Of a stretch of DNA of 64,000 nucleotides, positions 25,409-34,305 are shown one piece after another. A program made the position numbers and the translations under genes. The notes below the pieces were generated by a model. It saw only the letters and a program-made list of their open reading frames with translations. It was not told where the DNA came from and did no database searches. Location of the stretch: positions 1,550,001-1,614,000 of the forward strand of contig NZ_LT827015.1 of the NCBI RefSeq assembly GCF_900169075.1. The letters are read 5' to 3'. Numbering within the stretch: the stretch's first letter is position 1; each line of letters opens with the position of its first letter. The stretch is from Chryseobacterium phocaeense. GTDB lineage: Bacteria > Bacteroidota > Bacteroidia > Flavobacteriales > Weeksellaceae.

Positions 25409-26212
25409 ATGGAGAAAACGTCTGAGATCATATTCGATAAGCTGGTGTATTCATGTGCTTTTGAAACATACAGGGGACATGAAGAATTTATTCCGGATCA
25501 TTTCCTGGGCTTTCAGCTGTCCGGAGAAACCCACGCGTTCCATGATAAAGGAAAAACAGTTATTAAGGAAAATACCGTGGTTCTGGTCAGAAAAAACCAG
25601 CTGATCCGTACGATAAAGCATCCTGCAAAAAATGGAAAATATCAGTTCCTGGCGATTACGCTGGACCTTGAAACCCTACGCCAGTATGCGGCAGAAAATA
25701 AAATCACCGCTGTTGAAAGATTCCCGGATACGCAAAAGCTTTTCTTTGAATCTGATCAGTTTTTCAGCGGTTATTTTACTTCGCTTCTTCCGTATATCGA
25801 CAAAACGAAGACGGCAACTTCAAGATTGATTATTTTAAAGATCAAAGAGGCTATTGAACTCATTCTCCAAAGCAATCAAGACTTTAAGAATATGCTTTTC
25901 GATTTCTCGGAGCCGTATAAAATTGATCTGAAGGAATTCATGAATAAAAATTTCATGTTCAATGTATCAGTAGAAACGTTTGCGAGGCTTACAGGGCGCA
26001 GTCTTTCGGGATTTAAGCGTGATTTTGGCAAAGCATTCCATATGACACCCAAACAGTGGCTTAAAGAAAAAAGACTGGAAGAAGCCTATTTCCAGATCCG
26101 GCATAAGAACGAAAAGCCATCGGACATTTATCTGGAACTGGGATTTGAAAATCTGTCCCATTTCTATTATTCATTTAAACAGAAGTTCGGTCTTACCACC
26201 ACAGAAATTTAG
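25409..26212 (+). CDS. AraC family transcriptional regulator
   Basis: 267 residues from the ATG at 25409 (MEKTSEIIFDK); an upstream ATG at 25358 would overlap the GlcG gene. The N-terminal domain has a cupin-like profile (ETHAFHDKGKTVIKENTVVLVRKNQ). The C-terminal domain carries two AraC helix-turn-helix units (SVETFARLTGRSLSGFKRDFGKAF and PSDIYLELGFENLSHFYYSFKQKFG). It probably regulates the SDR-GlcG genes it follows. A clear terminator follows. Confidence 0.9.
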   Translation: MEKTSEIIFDKLVYSCAFETYRGHEEFIPDHFLGFQLSGETHAFHDKGKTVIKENTVVLVRKNQLIRTIKHPAKNGKYQFLAITLDLETLRQYAAENKITAVERFPDTQKLFFESDQFFSGYFTSLLPYIDKTKTATSRLIILKIKEAIELILQSNQDFKNMLFDFSEPYKIDLKEFMNKNFMFNVSVETFARLTGRSLSGFKRDFGKAFHMTPKQWLKEKRLEEAYFQIRHKNEKPSDIYLELGFENLSHFYYSFKQKFGLTTTEI

Positions 26213-26237
26213 AATAAAAAAACACAACTAGTATAAG

Positions 26238-26268
26238 AAAGGAACAGTAAGCAGCTGTTCCTTTTATT
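26238..26268 (+). terminator. Terminator after the AraC gene
   Basis: AAAGGAACAG (26238-26247) pairs with CTGTTCCTTT (26255-26264), followed by T-rich sequence. Confidence 0.85.
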
Positions 26269-26454
26269 TCTTGAAGATGTAAACAATTTTTAAATTATAA
26301 CTGGTCATTCCAGGCGTCCGGGGAAGTAAAGTTTTAATATATTTGGGGTAAAATATCGCAGACTATAAACCGGGCTTACACCGTATAGAATAAAGTTCTC
26401 TTAAGTCCTGAAATTCATTTCCATAGGTTGCTTTTACGAATATTAAATTTAGAA

Positions 26455-27324
26455 ATGAAAAATTCAAACATAGCAATTTCTGCAACGCTATTAGCGATTA
26501 TCTGTGTACAGGGAGGCGCTTCTATTGCCAAGCAGCTCTTTCCTCTGATAGGACCCATTGGAACGGTTAGTTTGAGGATTGGGCTTTCTGCTGTTTTGCT
26601 TATATTGATTAACCGTCCGAAATTTTTGCAGTTTACCGCACAAAAATGGAAATACTGTGCGATATATGGAATCGGCCTGGCAGCAATGAATCTTGTTTTC
26701 TATATGGCTATTCAAAGGATTCCTTTGGGACTGGCAGTTACGGTAGAATTTGCAGGACCTTTATTTCTGGCCATTGCTTTATCCCGGAAATTACTGGATA
26801 TTATATGGGCATTGCTGGCCTGTATCGGGATATTACTCATTGTTCCGTGGCAGAGTGATCATGTTGATCTGGTTGGACTTGGATTGGCTTTTCTTGCAGG
26901 AATGTTTTGGGCGTTATACATCGTAATGGGTGGAAAAGTGTCTAAGATTATGGACGGAAAAGATGCGGTTACTACCGGAATGGTATTCGCAAGTCTGGTC
27001 ATCATCCCGTTTACCATATGGGATGGAGCTGTTTTTAACCTTACACCTTCTATTTTTGTAAAAGGTTTAGGAGTGGCTATTTTATCAAGCGCATTGCCAT
27101 TTTCACTGGAAATGATGGCACTGAAAAGACTTCCGGCAAAAACCTTCAGTATTCTTATGAGTTTAGAGCCTGCATTTGCAGCCCTTTCGGGTTGGGTATT
27201 CCTGGCAGAAAAACTGAGCTTTTTACAATGGATTTCAATCGGCTGTGTTATTGTAGCCAGTATAGGGACAACTATTTTCAGTAAAGCAGCAGCTCAGAAT
27301 GAAGTTGTTCAAAGCAAAGAATAA
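26455..27324 (+). CDS. EamA-family exporter, RhtA-like
   Basis: 289 residues from the ATG at 26455 (MKNSNIAIS); the frame extends to a TTG at 26428. Ten membrane segments arranged as two EamA repeats. The N-terminal VQGGASIAKQLFPLIGPIGTVSLR is very close to the RhtA threonine/homoserine exporter signature, so export of small amino acids is the best guess. Substrate not proven. It is convergent with the 3-hydroxyisobutyrate-dehydrogenase-like gene (21-base gap). Confidence 0.9.
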   Translation: MKNSNIAISATLLAIICVQGGASIAKQLFPLIGPIGTVSLRIGLSAVLLILINRPKFLQFTAQKWKYCAIYGIGLAAMNLVFYMAIQRIPLGLAVTVEFAGPLFLAIALSRKLLDIIWALLACIGILLIVPWQSDHVDLVGLGLAFLAGMFWALYIVMGGKVSKIMDGKDAVTTGMVFASLVIIPFTIWDGAVFNLTPSIFVKGLGVAILSSALPFSLEMMALKRLPAKTFSILMSLEPAFAALSGWVFLAEKLSFLQWISIGCVIVASIGTTIFSKAAAQNEVVQSKE

Positions 27325-27345
27325 GCTCCTTCATAAAAACCTGTA

Positions 27346-28203
27346 TTATTTTTCAGCCTGATTTTTCAAATAATTAATAATCCCGATCACATCATCCTTA
27401 CCGAAACCTTTATCATGGGCAGATTGATAGGTTTTGCTCAGAACTTCAGATAGAGGAAAGTCAGCTCCGGCTTCTTTGGCCAGTAAAATGTCCTTTAACA
27501 TCAGATCCAAAGCAAAAGCAGGTTTGTAATCATCATGGATCAGCAGAGGCGTTTTAACTTTTGTCGCACCGCTTCCGCTGGCACTTTCGTTAATAATTTC
27601 CAGCATTGCAGTACGGTCAATTCCCAATTGATCTGCAAACAGAATGGTTTCTGCCAATCCCTGATAGATGGCTGACAGAAAATAATTGATCGACAGTTTC
27701 CCTGCAATTCCTTTTCCGTTTTCTCCCAGATGTTTTACGGCTTTTCCCAGCTTCTCAAAATAAGGCATGGCACGCTGAAGGTCTTTCTCTTCGCCGCCTG
27801 CCATAATGATCAGGGTTCCTTCTGCGGCAGGACCTGTACTTCCTGCCACCGGGGCATCAATGAACGAGGCTTCCTTTATTCTGACTGCCCCGCTCAGTTC
27901 AGCTGTAGCCTGCAGGGAAATAGTGCTCATGTCTATAAAAAGTTTTCCGCTGATATCAGATTTTAAAATATCTTCATACACGGCTTTGGCAGCACGGTCA
28001 TCCGTCAGCATCGTGAGGATAATATCATTATTTTTTACCAGGTCAGGAATTTGAGTATACACAGTGGATTTTTCTTTAAAATCTTCAGCTTTTTCAGCAG
28101 ACCTGTTGTACACCGACAATGGGAATCCTGCTTTTTCAAGGTTTTTAGCCATGGGATGGCCCATATTTCCTAATCCGATAAATCCTATTTTTTCTGTATT
28201 CAT
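27346..28203 (-). CDS. NAD(P)-dependent oxidoreductase of the 3-hydroxyisobutyrate dehydrogenase family
   Basis: 285 residues: Rossmann N-terminal domain with IGFIGLGNMGHPMAKNL (about 5-21), substrate loop DAPVAGSTGPAAEGTL near 118-133 and the catalytic lysine region ENGKGIAGKLSINYF near 165-180, then the helical C-terminal domain. This beta-hydroxyacid dehydrogenase superfamily also includes succinic semialdehyde and glyoxylate reductases, so the substrate is open. Monocistronic. Confidence 0.92.
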   Translation of the reverse strand: MNTEKIGFIGLGNMGHPMAKNLEKAGFPLSVYNRSAEKAEDFKEKSTVYTQIPDLVKNNDIILTMLTDDRAAKAVYEDILKSDISGKLFIDMSTISLQATAELSGAVRIKEASFIDAPVAGSTGPAAEGTLIIMAGGEEKDLQRAMPYFEKLGKAVKHLGENGKGIAGKLSINYFLSAIYQGLAETILFADQLGIDRTAMLEIINESASGSGATKVKTPLLIHDDYKPAFALDLMLKDILLAKEAGADFPLSEVLSKTYQSAHDKGFGKDDVIGIINYLKNQAEK

Positions 28204-28438
28204 AATGTATTTTAAAATTTGTTATAAACAGCTTCTCTTTGTATACCGAAGCTCTGTGAAATAAGTAATGTATAGTAATAAGGTAAGCTTTAATGACGGC
28301 AAACTGTTCAGAATGCATCAAAAAACTGACCAAAACCGGCTTTGATTAGTACAGTCCTGTTCTATTTTCACCGACTATACTTCATACATTTTTTAGTTTA
28401 ATCCTTGAAATACCGCAAAACTTACCGAAATTTGCAGC

Positions 28439-29083
28439 ATGCAAAAAGTAATGAAGATTATAGACATCGAAAAATGGAACAGGAAAGAGCATTTTGAATT
28501 CTTCTCAAAAATGGCAAGCCCGTATTTCGGGTTTACCACGGAAGTTGACTGTACGGAGGCATATGCTTATGCAAAAGACAAAGGAGATTCTTTTTTCGCC
28601 ACCTATCTTCACAGGTCGATGGTTGCCGTGAATGCAGTGGATGAATTAAAACTGCGGATTGTCGATAACCAGGTGGTTTTATATGATGCTATTCATGCAG
28701 GGACTACCATAGGAAGGGCAGACGGGACTTTTGGTTTTGCTTTTATCCCTTTTTCAAAAGATTTTACAGTATTTAATGCAGTGATGCAGGAGGAAATTGA
28801 AGATGTGCAGCGCACGTCAGGGATCAGAATGAACAATGGTGAGCTGGGTAAAGATCTTGTCCGGCATTCCACCATTCCCTGGAATTCTTTCAGTGCTTTA
28901 CTGCATCCTACCGGTTTCAACAATTCAGAATCTGTTCCGAAAATTACATTCGGAAAATTCAATATTAAAAACGGAAGAAAATATCTTCCGGTGTCTGTAG
29001 AAGCCCATCACGGACTGGCAGACGGGATTCATATTGCGAGATATCTGGAGGAATTTCAAAGGCAGCTGGACAGAGAAGGATAG
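28439..29083 (+). CDS. Type A chloramphenicol acetyltransferase
   Basis: A 214-residue CAT-family trimeric acetyltransferase. The catalytic motif HHxxxDG is intact at 190-196 (HHGLADG), as are RKEHFEFF near the N-terminus and PWNSF near 147-151. It would transfer acetyl from acetyl-CoA to chloramphenicol; intrinsic CAT genes are common in Chryseobacterium-like genomes, so this need not be acquired resistance. A second ATG at 28451 gives the more usual N-terminus MKIIDIEKW. Single gene, no mobile-element flanks seen. Confidence 0.9.
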   Translation: MQKVMKIIDIEKWNRKEHFEFFSKMASPYFGFTTEVDCTEAYAYAKDKGDSFFATYLHRSMVAVNAVDELKLRIVDNQVVLYDAIHAGTTIGRADGTFGFAFIPFSKDFTVFNAVMQEEIEDVQRTSGIRMNNGELGKDLVRHSTIPWNSFSALLHPTGFNNSESVPKITFGKFNIKNGRKYLPVSVEAHHGLADGIHIARYLEEFQRQLDREG

Positions 29084-29164
29084 GTTTGTTTCGGGTGACG
29101 AATTCATATTGATGTAGTTATATGACTTCCATCTCCGGTATCCCTTCTTCGTGACTCAAACCCC

Positions 29165-29758
29165 TCAATAAAAAATCTTTCTCTTCTCAATCTTCAGGAT
29201 TTTTTCCTTTTCCATCTGTTTGATTACCCTGATTACGGTCTCTACGCGGAGGCCGGTAAGGGAGGCCAGCTGCTGCCTGGTCAGTGGAATCTGAAAAGAA
29301 TAGGGAGATTTGTTTTCAGCATAGCTTTTGAGATAATCCATCAGCTGTTTAAGTTTCAGGACAGGGTTCTGGGAAGAAAGATTATACAGCATAATGTACT
29401 TGTAATACATTCTTTCCGCCATGCATTGGTAAACAGTCAGTGAAACTTCCTGGTTTTGTTTGATCAGATTTAAAAAGCTTGATTTTGGGAGCCTGTAAAT
29501 GCGGGAGTCTTCTATTGCTACGGCATTCATGGGGTAAGGACGGTCTACGAAAAGAAGGGATTCTCCAAAACTATGACCCTGAGAGAAGATATTCTGAATA
29601 AATTCCTTGCCCTCTTCAGTGTAATTATTAAGTTTAATCTGTCCTTTTTCAATCTGGTAGTAAAACGAAGAAAATTCTCCTTCACGGAATATAATATCTC
29701 CGGATTTATAGACTCTCGTTTCTGCTCCAAATGAAATCAGTAAATCTTCAATGATCAT
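29165..29758 (-). CDS. Crp/Fnr family transcriptional regulator (paralog 3)
   Basis: 197 residues, strongly similar along its length to the regulators at 88 and 894: IKLNNYTEEGKEFIQNIF in the sensor domain and LTRQQLASLTGLRVETVIRVIKQMEKE in the helix-turn-helix. Start chosen from alignment (MIIEDLLISFGAE). No Fnr cysteine cluster. Monocistronic, convergent with the cat gene and followed upstream by a 620-base gene-free region. Ligand and regulon unknown. Confidence 0.9.
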   Translation of the reverse strand: MIIEDLLISFGAETRVYKSGDIIFREGEFSSFYYQIEKGQIKLNNYTEEGKEFIQNIFSQGHSFGESLLFVDRPYPMNAVAIEDSRIYRLPKSSFLNLIKQNQEVSLTVYQCMAERMYYKYIMLYNLSSQNPVLKLKQLMDYLKSYAENKSPYSFQIPLTRQQLASLTGLRVETVIRVIKQMEKEKILKIEKRKIFY

Positions 29759-30379
29759 AGTTTGATTGGATTTAATTAAAATTTAAACAAATATTTAACC
29801 ATTGATTTCCTTCATCACTTATAAAAAGAAAAAAACTCGAAATTTCAATAATGTAAAGAAAGTCTAATTTTTGATCAGTTTATTCAAAAAAGGGTACCAT
29901 ATAAGTACCACACAATTCAAATAAGCCATGTTCCAAAATTTCCGTATTTACTTTATATCAGATAATAAAATCCTGAAAAAGGTTGATTGAGATCATAAAA
30001 AAGAAGATCTGTATTCTGCTACATTTGTTTAAAATAAGCAATTGGGAAACTCTTCCGGATGACTTATTTTAAAATAAAGGAAATACTCTGTTTATGCATA
30101 TGACGTGGTACATATGTGGTATTTTAATTAAGTGAAATTTTAATCATTTTTTCTTTCTTTGTTTGATCTAATAAACTGTCGGAAGAATTAATCTGATGTG
30201 GACTTTAAAAATAAATAACGTACCCCCGAAAAAATATATAGAGAGTCTGCTCAGGCAGAAATTATGAAATATAAACAGATCCTGTAAAGCCCCGTAAAGC
30301 AGCTATAAGATATAGCCATAGAAGAAGAGTTTGTACTGGTGCCACTGCATCAGAAATTAGTAGAGATGAGAAAAATATT
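29759..30379. other. 620-base gene-free region with several palindromes
   Basis: No convincing gene. Visible structures: GGTAC-N7-GTACC at 29893-29909; an 11-bp perfect inverted repeat TTTAAAATAAG/CTTATTTTAAA at 30028-30038 and 30063-30073 with an inner GGAA/TTCC stem; and two CATATG sites at 30097 and 30111 in an imperfect direct repeat. Upstream of both the Crp/Fnr gene (minus) and the LuxR-like gene (plus), so regulatory sites are plausible. Confidence 0.45.
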
Positions 30380-30721
30380 ATGAAAAACGAAAAACCGCAA
30401 TCCAATTTAGAAGATTTGAATCAAAAAATTTTAATGCAGGATGAGATCATTGCACTGGCCAAAGAAAATTCTCCACGCCTGATGAATAAGGCCAGATTGG
30501 TATATCCGGATTTTTTTGAAAAGATAGCGAAAGTGTATCCTAATCTCAAAAATTCTGAACTGATTTTCTGCATTTACCTAAAACTCAACTTTACCACCAA
30601 GGAAATTGCCACCTATACCTTTGTAACTCCAAAGGCCATCCAGAACAGAAAGAACAGAATCCGGAAAAAACTCAATATCCCTTCTGATCTGGACATTTAT
30701 AAATGGTTTAATGAACTTTAA
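30380..30721 (+). CDS. Small LuxR-type helix-turn-helix protein
   Basis: 113 residues. The C-terminal half (about 50-113) matches the GerE/LuxR DNA-binding fold as found at the end of Bacteroidota TPR-LuxR regulators: LKNSELIFCIYLKLNFTTKEIATYTFVTPKAIQNRKNRIRKKLN. The N-terminal half is a short, probably coiled-coil helix (EDLNQKILMQDEIIALAKEN) without a receiver or TPR domain. It is therefore either a stand-alone orphan regulator or the residue of a larger one. Its long upstream region is full of palindromes. Target unknown. Confidence 0.8.
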   Translation: MKNEKPQSNLEDLNQKILMQDEIIALAKENSPRLMNKARLVYPDFFEKIAKVYPNLKNSELIFCIYLKLNFTTKEIATYTFVTPKAIQNRKNRIRKKLNIPSDLDIYKWFNEL

Positions 30722-30739
30722 ATAATTTTGTGCGACAGC

Positions 30740-31471
30740 TTATATTTGGATTACTGCTTTATCCAGATCGTGATAAAGTAGTATCTTCCAATGTTCTGCA
30801 GCTGCCTTTTCCTGCCATTCCAGCCTTAATTCCATTGCTTTCCTTCCATCGAAATCACTTTTATAAGCCAGATGGTATTTCAGGTATGATGCCTGAGGAA
30901 GGTCATCTGCACCGTAGAACACGGTTTCGTTATTTTCCCGGATCCAGAACACCTGCATAAAAGGCGTGTGTCCGCCTACCACTTCAAATGAAATTTCTTC
31001 ACTGATATTTCCCTGATCTTCCTCCATCCATACAATATTCGGAAGACTGATCAGCTGTTCCAGCGTATCAAAATCAAAAGAAGGGTTGCCCTTGTTTTCC
31101 ATAGCAAAATCCAGTTCACGCTTCTGAATATAAATTTTGGCATTAGGATATACCGCTTCAAAACCGGTCTCTGTTTTCCGGATGCTCCCGTCAATATGGT
31201 CCTTATGAAGATGGGAAAGAAGAAGCTTTGTTATCTGCTCCGGTTTGATATTTTCTTTTTCCAGGAGTTCAGAAATTACCATTTTTCCGGCATTATTTTT
31301 CCAGCCTGTTCCGGCGTCAAGAAGTATAAAATCATGCTCCGTAACAATCAGAAAGGGCTGTACAGACATTTTGATTCCTTTTACAGTATCAAAGTTCTCA
31401 TCGGTCAGTAAGGTAAAATCTTTTGTTTTGCTGGCGGAAAAATTGCCTTCTTTAAGCGGAATAATTTTCAT
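30740..31471 (-). CDS. MBL-fold metallohydrolase
   Basis: 243 residues. Metal motif HLHKDH (LLSHLHKDHIDG near 92-103), VVGGHTPFMQVF near 165 and YGADDLPQ near 185 are all in place. The layout resembles lactonase-type MBL proteins (AHL lactonase-like), but quorum-quenching activity cannot be inferred from this alone. No signal peptide. It is followed upstream on the same strand by a NUDIX-HTH regulator (71-base gap), which may control it. Confidence 0.88.
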   Translation of the reverse strand: MKIIPLKEGNFSASKTKDFTLLTDENFDTVKGIKMSVQPFLIVTEHDFILLDAGTGWKNNAGKMVISELLEKENIKPEQITKLLLSHLHKDHIDGSIRKTETGFEAVYPNAKIYIQKRELDFAMENKGNPSFDFDTLEQLISLPNIVWMEEDQGNISEEISFEVVGGHTPFMQVFWIRENNETVFYGADDLPQASYLKYHLAYKSDFDGRKAMELRLEWQEKAAAEHWKILLYHDLDKAVIQI

Positions 31472-31542
31472 GCTGCAAATTTCCCCATTATTTTCAGGAT
31501 TTAAAAACCTTTTTTGTCAATATGGCTTATCGGAAAAAACGA

Positions 31543-32292
31543 TCACCAGCTGTTCAGTCCGTTTTTCATGGCCCGGGCGTAGTGTTCATCATCAAAAGAA
31601 TAGAGGTCCGGAGCTTTGTGGGCACCGCCGCGTCTTTGTTCTTCCAGTTTTTTCAGAATTCCCATATTTTTAATTTTACGGTAAAAATTTCCACGGTTCA
31701 GGTCTTTTCCTAAAATGGCTTCATATAATTTCTGCAGCTCAGGAAGGGTAAACTTTTCAGGGAGAAGATTCTGGCCGATAGGTTTTGTGGAAATTTTCTG
31801 TCTCAGGGTAAACAGGGCCTGCTGAATAATTTCATAATGATCCATTCCGAATTCTATTTCCGGAAGCTTGCTGACATACACCCATTCACAGGTTTCACTG
31901 AACTCATCCGGAACCAGGCGAAACATTGAAGGACTGTACAGCGCATAATAGCCAACGGTTATAAAACGCTGTTTCTGGAAAAGCGTATCATCAAAATCTT
32001 CAAAGTACAGTTCACTCCTGTTTTTCTTTCCGAACACGCCGAATTCCTCAAGATAGATATCCGTAATCCCTGATCTTTCTTTAAGGATTCTCTTGACTGC
32101 TTCATCCAGGTCTTCATCTTTTCGTACATAGCCGCCCGGGAGCAGCCATATTTTTCTGTAATTGGTCTTCAGGAGCAGAACTTTCAGCTCATTATGCTCA
32201 AATCCGAAAATAACGGGATCAGCGGAAATGTGGGGCAGAAAAATGTCTTTCGCCTCTATCGACTGCTGTACAAGTTGTTGTTTAAAATCCAT
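31543..32292 (-). CDS. NUDIX-domain transcriptional regulator (NrtR-like)
   Basis: 249 residues: a NUDIX domain (about 20-150) and a C-terminal winged helix (about 165-240, LPELQKLYEAILGKDLNRGNFYRKIKNMGIL). The NUDIX box reads GGYVRKDEDLDEAVKRILKERSG. The REUxEE core is degenerate (RILKER), so hydrolysis is probably lost and the domain likely acts as a ligand sensor, as in NrtR/AraR-type regulators. Neighbouring MBL hydrolase is a possible target. Confidence 0.87.
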   Translation of the reverse strand: MDFKQQLVQQSIEAKDIFLPHISADPVIFGFEHNELKVLLLKTNYRKIWLLPGGYVRKDEDLDEAVKRILKERSGITDIYLEEFGVFGKKNRSELYFEDFDDTLFQKQRFITVGYYALYSPSMFRLVPDEFSETCEWVYVSKLPEIEFGMDHYEIIQQALFTLRQKISTKPIGQNLLPEKFTLPELQKLYEAILGKDLNRGNFYRKIKNMGILKKLEEQRRGGAHKAPDLYSFDDEHYARAMKNGLNSW

Positions 32293-32426
32293 GGAAATTA
32301 GTTGAAATGCGTTTTATTACAAATGTGCTGAAAAAAAATGAAATTCCATAAAAAATCCTCTTAAATAAAGGGCTTTAGAATATTCTATATCAGAAATAAC
32401 AAAAAAAAAGTGAAAGACATAAAATA
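32293..32426. other. Promoter-proximal part of a 429-base gap
   Basis: AT-rich sequence between divergent genes. A 9-base A-run at 32401-32409 precedes the possible small frame at 32427. Nothing else recognisable. Confidence 0.3.
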
Positions 32427-32558
32427 TTGACACCTATTTTTCCGTTAAACATAGACACAGAACAGATGGCTGACATTCTGTACAGCCACCTGATGAAAAA
32501 ACAACTCCCTCATTTTCCAGCCGAAATTATTTTAAGATTAAATGCCATAGTTGATTGA
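32427..32558 (+). CDS. Possible small ORF or gene remnant ending at a terminator
   Basis: An open frame runs from 32400 to a TGA at 32558. Usable starts are TTG at 32427 (43 residues) or ATG at 32466 (30 residues, MADILYSHLMKKQLPHFPAE). The translation has a protein-like composition and a rho-independent terminator begins within 4 bases of the stop, the usual position for a real 3' end. No homolog is recognised. It may be a genuine small protein, the 3' remnant of a decayed gene, or part of a small RNA. Confidence 0.35.
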   Translation: MTPIFPLNIDTEQMADILYSHLMKKQLPHFPAEIILRLNAIVD

Positions 32559-32591
32559 AAAGAGACCGTTTCCTGACGGTTTCTTTTTTTT
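32558..32591 (+). terminator. Terminator
   Basis: GAGACCG (32562-32568) pairs with CGGTTTC (32577-32583), with A-run and T-run flanks. It directly follows the small frame ending at 32558. Confidence 0.8.
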
Positions 32592-32721
32592 ATTGATTAT
32601 CTTTGTCAGTCTTAAGAAGCATGCTGAATTTTGCTGGTCTGAATAATGAATTGCTTACCATCCGAATTCTTTACGCTCCATCCATTCTATACGTAAATTT
32701 GAAATAAATTCTAAGCGCATC

Positions 32722-33918
32722 ATGCAGGCAAGTTCTTCTCCCGGCATTTCCCGTACCGTAATCTGGCTGATGGCCGTTATTTCGGGTCTTGTGGTAGCCA
32801 ACAATTATTATAATCAGCCTTTACTGGCTCTTATTTCAGACGATCTTCATGTCTCCGAAACTGCCGCAAGCCGGATCTCGGTGCTTACGCAGATAGGATA
32901 TGCACTTGGATTATTGTTGCTTGTTCCTTTGGGAGATAAATTTTTCCGTAAGAAACTGATTTTATTTGATCTGGTTCTTGTTTTTGGTTCACTGCTTTGG
33001 ATGACCTTTGCCACGGAGTTATGGATGCTGTACGCGGCGAGCCTGATGATCGGGGCAACATCTGTTATTCCCCAGCTGTTTGTTCCGATAGCTGCAGAAT
33101 TATCTTCCGACAAAGAAAAATCTTCCAATATTGGCCTTGTCATGTCCGGTCTTTTGCTTGGGATTCTTTTATCCCGTTTTATCGGTGGAATTGTAGGGGA
33201 GATCTGGGGCTGGAGGGCGATGTTCGGAATCGCGGCCGGACTGATGATTATTGTTTGGCTGGCCGTATACAGAATGCTTCCGGAAATGCAGCCCAATTTC
33301 AAAGGAACATACAGGGAGTTAATGCGTTCTGTTGCTCATCTGGCTAAGACACAACCGATACTGCGGCTGGCTTCGTTCCGTGGAGCGATGGCCTTTGGGT
33401 CAATGTGTGCTTTATTTACAACGCTGGTATTTCACATGGAAAAACCTCCTTTCAATGCCGGTTCCTCGGTGGTAGGGAGCTTTGGACTGGCCGGTGCCGT
33501 AGGAGCGCTGGCAGCCGCTAAGGTGGGAAAGCTTCAGAAATACCTTGATCTTAACAGGATTATATTGTACTCGTTACTCATTGTTGTGGGAAGCTGGGCT
33601 TTTACATACTTTGCAGGAGAAACCTATTGGGGGCTTATCGTTGGAGTTATTCTGGTAGATCTTGGAGTACAGTCCAGCCACATTATGAACCAGACCAATT
33701 ATTTTTTAATTAAATCCAATGCGGTCAACAGGCTGAATACCGTGTATATGGTCTCTTATTTCATCGGCGGATCACTGGGGACCTGGCTGGCTTCCATTGC
33801 CTGGAAACTGGCGCAGTGGGAAGGAGTTTGCTTTGTAGGAGCATCTTTCGGATTGCTTGCTATCATAGCTCACGTGTTGTTTTGCAATAAAGTCAATGCA
33901 TCTCAGCCTAAATCTTAA
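32722..33918 (+). CDS. MFS transporter
   Basis: 398 residues, about 12 membrane segments. The N-terminal stretch (GLVVANNYYNQPLLALISDDLHVSE) and the GDKFFRKK loop (motif A region) resemble the YgaY/Bcr-like DHA1 drug efflux group. Substrate unknown. It overlaps the convergent HxlR gene by 11 bases at its 3' end. Confidence 0.9.
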   Translation: MQASSSPGISRTVIWLMAVISGLVVANNYYNQPLLALISDDLHVSETAASRISVLTQIGYALGLLLLVPLGDKFFRKKLILFDLVLVFGSLLWMTFATELWMLYAASLMIGATSVIPQLFVPIAAELSSDKEKSSNIGLVMSGLLLGILLSRFIGGIVGEIWGWRAMFGIAAGLMIIVWLAVYRMLPEMQPNFKGTYRELMRSVAHLAKTQPILRLASFRGAMAFGSMCALFTTLVFHMEKPPFNAGSSVVGSFGLAGAVGALAAAKVGKLQKYLDLNRIILYSLLIVVGSWAFTYFAGETYWGLIVGVILVDLGVQSSHIMNQTNYFLIKSNAVNRLNTVYMVSYFIGGSLGTWLASIAWKLAQWEGVCFVGASFGLLAIIAHVLFCNKVNASQPKS

Positions 33919-34288
33919 CTTCAGCCTGGCTACTTTGAACCAGGTCTTTGTGCTTATTTCCCCATTTTTCCAGATCTTCCCAGATCGGAATCAGTTCACG
34001 GGCTATGCTGGTAAGCTCATAATCCACTCTGGGCGGAACTTCGGCGTGTACAGTCCTTTTCACCAGACCTTCTTTTTCAAGCTCTCTTAATTGGAGGGTA
34101 AGCATTCGTTCTGTGATTCCACAAATCCGGTCGCGGACTTCACTAAAGCGTAGTTTTCCGTCTTTCAGTCTGTTTAAAATCAGAAGCTTCCATCTTCCGC
34201 CAATCCTGCATACGGCATAAGACAGATCACATTCCTGTATGTACTTTTTATTGATGTTATTCGTCGAATTTTCCTTTATTTTCCCCAT
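33908..34288 (-). CDS. HxlR family transcriptional regulator
   Basis: 126 residues. HxlR signatures CDLSYAVCRIGGRWKLLILNRLKDGKLRFSEVRDRICGITERMLTLQLRELEKEGLV and VDYELTSIARELIPIWEDLEKWG are intact, including the conserved cysteine near the N-terminus that can sense quinone or oxidant stress in relatives. It is divergent from the esterase-MFS operon at 34447, with an inverted repeat in the 158-base gap, so that operon is the likely target. Overlaps the MFS gene convergently. Confidence 0.92.
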   Translation of the reverse strand: MGKIKENSTNNINKKYIQECDLSYAVCRIGGRWKLLILNRLKDGKLRFSEVRDRICGITERMLTLQLRELEKEGLVKRTVHAEVPPRVDYELTSIARELIPIWEDLEKWGNKHKDLVQSSQAEVKI

Positions 34289-34305
34289 AGCTTACAAATT
34301 TGTTA

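Noticed and set aside
28439..29083. Chloramphenicol acetyltransferase as a recently acquired resistance gene
   Set aside because: No transposase, integron or att-like sequence flanks it and the codon pattern resembles the neighbours; an intrinsic gene is more likely.
30184..30379. Short translated fragments (for example a frame reading IEEEFVLVPLHQKLVEMRKIL before 30380)
   Set aside because: Protein-like wording but frames are short, interrupted by stops and lack a start; too weak to call a pseudogene.
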